DNA from: an uncultured Granulosicoccus sp.
Lineage (GTDB): Bacteria > Pseudomonadota > Gammaproteobacteria > Granulosicoccales > Granulosicoccaceae
Direction: 5' to 3'
Length of the DNA: 64,000 nt
Assembly: GCA_947495035.1 (NCBI GenBank)
Contig: CANLXI010000017.1
Coordinates: 62,001 to 126,000 of the forward strand
Within the stretch, counting starts at the first letter, position 1, and each line of letters starts with the position of its first letter. Both the position numbers and the translations under genes were made by a program. Below, piece by piece: positions 60,660 through 64,000 of the stretch. Under the pieces are notes generated by a model that was given only the letters and a program-made list of their open reading frames with translations, was not told the origin of the DNA and did not search any database.

Positions 60660-61667
60660 TCATGACACCTGAGTTTCAGGCTGGTCGAGCTGCGACCGTT
60701 CGGACTTTTTCGAAAACGATGCGATGACCGGTTTGTCGAGTTTTCTGAGTCCGGAGGGGCTGTGTGGATCGACTTGCAGATCCGTGATGTAGGAGGCAGA
60801 GCGATCACGTCGCGTGAAGGGTCGTATCTTGTTGGCTGCTCGATAGGTGAAGCGCTTGACGGCGGGCAGTACGCCGTCTTCTGCCATGCTGCGTGACTTC
60901 AGACCCAGTCCACGCAGCACGAAGCGATTGGCGAGTTGCACATACTGGCGCTTGTAGATCGTGGGTGTGTAATAGCTGGTCGCCAGAGACACATTCATGT
61001 CCTGATTCACGATGCGGTGTGGTCCGTTGTGCGGCCAGGACGCCACATCGCCCGGTGACAGCAGGAAATCCCGGGCCACTTCGTCGAAGGCAGGGTCGAA
61101 TGGCAGATTCTCGTCAATCTCGCCAGCGTAGATATCCTCCAGCAGATTCTGGGGTACCAGACGCGTATCCATGGCGGGGTAGATCCATACGCGTTTCTGA
61201 CCGCGCAGATGCCACAGCATGTTGGGTTCGGCATCGACGTGATAGTAGACCTGCGCGCCCGGTGAGCTGATCAGCAGAGTGCTGTAATTGGCTCTCGGGT
61301 TCTGCAGGTGTGCGCAATGCTCGTCCAGGTGCTCATACATGCCCTTGACCAGTTGCGCGTAGTCGTCACTGACTTCCTCGATGTGAGTGATGTTCAGCCA
61401 GAGCCTGCCATGGCTGACTGCCTGCCAGAGCTCTTCGCCAGTGGTTTCACGGGCGATGTCCACACAGCGCCATTCACTGGCATTGCAGGGATCCTCTCCC
61501 ATGGTGAAGGCCTGCAACCACTTGCGCGGATAGCTGTCCAGCAGACTGACGAGCTCGGGTTCGTCGAACAATGTGCGTTCGTGGTAGCGGTGCTTGCTGA
61601 CCATTGGCACGGTGCCGAAGCGGTCATACTCTTCCGGGGTCCATGTAATGGGCGCTGAAGTGTTCAT
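60660..61667 (-). CDS. JmjC/cupin-8-like oxygenase
   Basis: A 335-residue protein with a JmjC-like core. The iron motif HxD is in VYYHVDAEPNMLWHLRGQKR and the distal His in WPHNGPHRIVNQ; RVWIYPAMDTRLVPQ, FLLSPGDVASWP and ATSYYTP complete the barrel. This group includes Fe(II)/2-oxoglutarate hydroxylases and proteins of unknown substrate in polysaccharide and natural-product loci. The N-terminal LFDEPELVSLLDSYP and C-terminal basic tail are outside the cupin. It converges with ydcF (46 bp between the stops). Confidence 0.84.
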   Translation of the reverse strand: MNTSAPITWTPEEYDRFGTVPMVSKHRYHERTLFDEPELVSLLDSYPRKWLQAFTMGEDPCNASEWRCVDIARETTGEELWQAVSHGRLWLNITHIEEVSDDYAQLVKGMYEHLDEHCAHLQNPRANYSTLLISSPGAQVYYHVDAEPNMLWHLRGQKRVWIYPAMDTRLVPQNLLEDIYAGEIDENLPFDPAFDEVARDFLLSPGDVASWPHNGPHRIVNQDMNVSLATSYYTPTIYKRQYVQLANRFVLRGLGLKSRSMAEDGVLPAVKRFTYRAANKIRPFTRRDRSASYITDLQVDPHSPSGLRKLDKPVIASFSKKSERSQLDQPETQVS

Positions 61668-61833
61668 TGACAGTCAATCTGCTAGGAGACAAATCCTCGC
61701 CAATTATATCAGCCGCCAGTGAGAAGCCACCTGCGCAGGGCGTCAAACTACCATGCTGTCACAGGAGCCAATGCTGCACCAGCGGGACACAGGCGGGTGA
61801 TACGATTCGGAATCGCGAATCAGGTGCAATGGC

Positions 61834-62496
61834 ATGACTATCAGGTGGCTGCTCTTCAGGATTCTGAACACGGTATGCCGAAGCGATATCACGCACGTCT
61901 TGTGGCGTGGCAGATCAGTGCAGGCCATCGACCCACTTGACACGAACTGTGAATGCCGTTGGCTGACAGAGGCCGATCTCGAGCAGTTGCGCCACGATAC
62001 GGATTTCCGGATAACGCCATCATTCATCGAGGATTATCGCCGGTATGGTTTTCTGGGTGTCATCGCCTGCGTCGATGAGCAGCCAGCGGGCCTCCTGTTT
62101 CTGGTAGCCGACAGGGTTGCCGCCCGGCATAACAGCGCCGGATCGGTATTCAGCGGTATTGCCGTGGAGCTGCCGCCGGGGGTCTTCTTCCTGTTCAAGG
62201 TCTTCGTCAAGGAGGCCGTTCGTGGCCGGCGAATCAATGCAGCGATGCTCCGCTTTGCCGAAACACAAGTACAGCATCCTCCCATGGAGGCCATCATCAC
62301 CACCACCGACTGGACCAACCAGTCGTTTCTCAAGAGTGTGGAATCGCTGGGTTTCCAGCGCTGCGCCATGGCCTCGGAATTTGTCATCAGAGGCAAGCAC
62401 TTCCATCGATTGCCTCGTCCTTTCGATCCGCAGGGCGGGCAGCCTTTGCCGGCAAATTCGGCCCGGGAAGCCGTCAGGTTCGTTGTCGATGCGTGA
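61834..62496 (+). CDS. GNAT-family N-acetyltransferase
   Basis: A 220-residue protein. GNAT-type segments are QPAGLLFLVADRVAARHN, GVFFLFKVFVKEAVRGRRI with the motif A-like GRRINAAMLRFAE (pyrophosphate loop of acetyl-CoA), and NQSFLKSVESLGFQR near the end of the fold. The leading part, DPLDTNCECRWLTEADLEQL, is typical of membrane-associated GNATs in lipid or polysaccharide loci. The acceptor is unknown. It is divergent from the JmjC gene and may belong with the acyltransferase and YdcF genes nearby. Confidence 0.78.
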   Translation: MTIRWLLFRILNTVCRSDITHVLWRGRSVQAIDPLDTNCECRWLTEADLEQLRHDTDFRITPSFIEDYRRYGFLGVIACVDEQPAGLLFLVADRVAARHNSAGSVFSGIAVELPPGVFFLFKVFVKEAVRGRRINAAMLRFAETQVQHPPMEAIITTTDWTNQSFLKSVESLGFQRCAMASEFVIRGKHFHRLPRPFDPQGGQPLPANSAREAVRFVVDA

Positions 62497-62684
62497 AGAC
62501 CGCTTGCCGGTGAGTTCGGGGCGTGAGCTGATGCAGGCAGTTGTGCATCAACGCTACTGCCGAGCGTTGCGATAATACAGCGCCGCTCCTGTCAACCAGA
62601 CCACGGTGAAAGTGTTGTCGCCGAGCAGAGGTGATTCAGGAGTATTTTGATGTTATAACGTATCACTTGCTTACTGGAGCCAGT

Positions 62685-64000
62685 ATGTCCATCAGAGTCG
62701 ATACACGAAAACTGCTTGCCGCCCTGCTCATGACCGGGGTTGCCCTGTCGTTTCCGGTTGCAGCTCAGGAGCGAAGCAATGTCACCATTGCCTCTCCCTG
62801 GGAGGTCGCCAGCGCAGATCCGGCTGTGGCAGGCTTTGCCATACAGAAACTGCAGATCATGGAAAATCTGGTCGATGCGGATGTGCATGGCAAGTTGCGA
62901 CCGGGCCTTGCCACCGAATGGTCGGCCTCCGCTGATGGTCTGACCTGGACGTTTACCCTGCGTGATGGTGTGCGCTTCCACGATGGCAGCGAGTTGACGG
63001 CGGACAATGCAACGCAGGCCTTGAATCGATCCTTCGAGCAACCAGGGGTGCTGTCCAAGGCGCCGATATCCGGTATCACGGCCGGGGATGGTGTGGTCAT
63101 TGTTCAGCTCGAGAGCGCCTTTGCGTCACTGCCTTCATTGCTGGCACACGCCACGACGGTCATCCCCGCACCGTCTGCGCTGGATGCAGATGGGGTACCC
63201 AGCGAGCTGATCGGAACCGGGCCGTTTCGGGTCACGCAATTCTCTCCCCCGCAATCGATAGACATGGAGCGCTTCGACAACTACTGGGGAGAGGCGCCGG
63301 CGATCGAAACGGCGAGCTATCTCGCCGCCGGACGCGCCGAGACACGGGCTCTGCTGGCCGAGAGTGGCGATGCCGATCTGGTGTTCACGCTGGACCCGGC
63401 GGGCTTTGCCCGTCTGGCCGATGTGGGTGAAGTACAGACCGAGGCCGTTGCCATTCCGCGCGTCATGATGTTGAAGGTCAACGCGGCCCATCCCTTTCTG
63501 GATGATCCGCGTGCTCGCCAGGCGTTGAGTCTTGCCATCGACCGAGCAGGTATTGCAACGGCCATCAACCGTTTTCCCGAAGGTGCCGCCACGCAACTGT
63601 TTCCGCCGGTGCTGGCCGGATGGCACGATCAGACACTGAGCCCGCTGAATACGGATCCCGCTGCCGCCCGGGCGCTCCTGGCCGAACTGGGCTGGAGCGA
63701 AGGCGAAGACGGTATCCTTGTGCGAGAGGGAGAGCGATTCAGCCTGGAATTGAGAACATTCCCCGACCGACCAGAGTTGCCTCTGATCGCCGCGGCACTT
63801 CAGGATCAATGGCGTGGCATCGGTATCGAGCTGGACGTCAATGTGTCCAATTATTCGATCATTCCCGAGGGGCACAAGGACGGCACATTGGAAGTGGCTC
63901 TGTATGCCCGCAACTATGGACTGACTCCGGACCCCATTGGTACCGTGCTGCAGGATTTTGCTGCGGGAGGCGGTGACTGGGGCGCCATGGGCTGGCAGAG
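62685..64000 (+). CDS. ABC transporter solute-binding protein family 5, NikA/opine-like (cut by window edge)
   Basis: At least 438 residues; the frame is open at the window end. A signal peptide (RKLLAALLMTGVALSFPVAA) is cut near residue 28. The mature part shows family 5 features: LVDADVHGKLRPGLATEWSA, GLTWTFTLRDGVRFHDGSEL, IGTGPFRVTQFSPPQS, FDNYWGEAPAIE, and the DPRARQALSLAIDRAGIATA segment. The conserved NYWG and GTGPF fit peptide, nickel and metallophore-binding proteins; NikA/CntA-like length and the LFPPVLAGW segment favour the nickel or opine-metal group, but this is a guess. The ATG at 62685 follows a GGAGC ribosome site. Confidence 0.88.
   Translation, partial: MSIRVDTRKLLAALLMTGVALSFPVAAQERSNVTIASPWEVASADPAVAGFAIQKLQIMENLVDADVHGKLRPGLATEWSASADGLTWTFTLRDGVRFHDGSELTADNATQALNRSFEQPGVLSKAPISGITAGDGVVIVQLESAFASLPSLLAHATTVIPAPSALDADGVPSELIGTGPFRVTQFSPPQSIDMERFDNYWGEAPAIETASYLAAGRAETRALLAESGDADLVFTLDPAGFARLADVGEVQTEAVAIPRVMMLKVNAAHPFLDDPRARQALSLAIDRAGIATAINRFPEGAATQLFPPVLAGWHDQTLSPLNTDPAAARALLAELGWSEGEDGILVREGERFSLELRTFPDRPELPLIAAALQDQWRGIGIELDVNVSNYSIIPEGHKDGTLEVALYARNYGLTPDPIGTVLQDFAAGGGDWGAMGWQ

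Noticed and set aside
62649-62666. TGTTATAACGTATCAC-like dyad before the family-5 binding protein, reminiscent of a Zur box
   Set aside because: The two halves match each other and the Zur consensus poorly; not enough to call a metal-responsive site.

Overview
The window is a piece of a gammaproteobacterial chromosome with fairly GC-rich coding sequence. The main evidence is the linked order surE, pcm, nlpD, rpoS (7.8-11.5 kb), a classic gammaproteobacterial block, plus a cobT-cobS-cobC run and a type I coaA. The many TRAP and ABC uptake systems, enolase-superfamily enzymes and short-chain dehydrogenases point to a free-living heterotroph, probably marine and oligotrophic. I suspect a Granulosicoccus-like lineage, but only at low confidence and from memory of gene content.

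Layout. 0-13.4 kb is mostly housekeeping: the start of a GH20 hexosaminidase lipoprotein, a DMT exporter, an M42 peptidase, tRNA-Arg(CCT), a PilZ protein coupled to cobT-cobS-cobC, an YheT hydrolase, surE-pcm-nlpD-rpoS, two small proteins and a PEP mutase/isocitrate lyase relative. 13.4-32.5 kb is a catabolic region: SulP transporter, aldehyde dehydrogenase, DUF4437 protein, four dehydrogenases/reductases (three of them SDRs), a complete TRAP transporter, a two-subunit 3-oxoacid CoA-transferase, an enolase-superfamily enzyme, a GMC oxidoreductase, a beta-keto acid cleavage enzyme (BKACE), a GntR/UTRA regulator and a gamma carbonic anhydrase. Very AT-rich dyads with a recurring AACATATA-like half-site sit at four of its transcription starts and suggest one regulon. 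A graded 7-bp tandem repeat separates two convergent genes inside it.

32.8-34.5 kb holds a short hypothetical gene, a VOC protein and coaA. 34.6-46.7 kb is a sugar/sugar-acid locus. Two paralogous LacI regulators, a COG3618 lactonase and a Gfo/Idh dehydrogenase lie on the minus strand. A tightly overlapping plus-strand operon encodes a carbohydrate ABC importer, two enolase-superfamily dehydratase candidates, an L-rhamnose-type mutarotase and a DapA-family aldolase/dehydratase. Together they read as import followed by non-phosphorylative oxidation, lactone opening, dehydration and cleavage of a (deoxy)sugar.

46.7-52.5 kb looks unstable: a gene remnant, an unidentified large lipoprotein, a chimeric pseudogene of ABC permease and ABC ATPase pieces, an AraC-SDR pair, a five-copy 42-bp tandem repeat and a DUF4174 protein.

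52.6-58.6 kb is a nitrate/nitrite uptake operon (nrtA, nrtB, an nrtC ATPase fused to a NasS/NrtA-like sensor domain, and the ANTAR regulator nasT). Its control region can be read in full: an NtrC-type dyad, a consensus sigma-54 promoter, two hairpins with the same AACGGC hexaloop expected for ANTAR binding, and an intrinsic terminator just before nrtA. 58.7-62.5 kb has a BcsL/CelD-like acyltransferase and a YdcF protein whose divergent start codons interlock in one CATG, a JmjC/cupin-8 protein and a GNAT. The window ends inside a family-5 ABC solute-binding protein.
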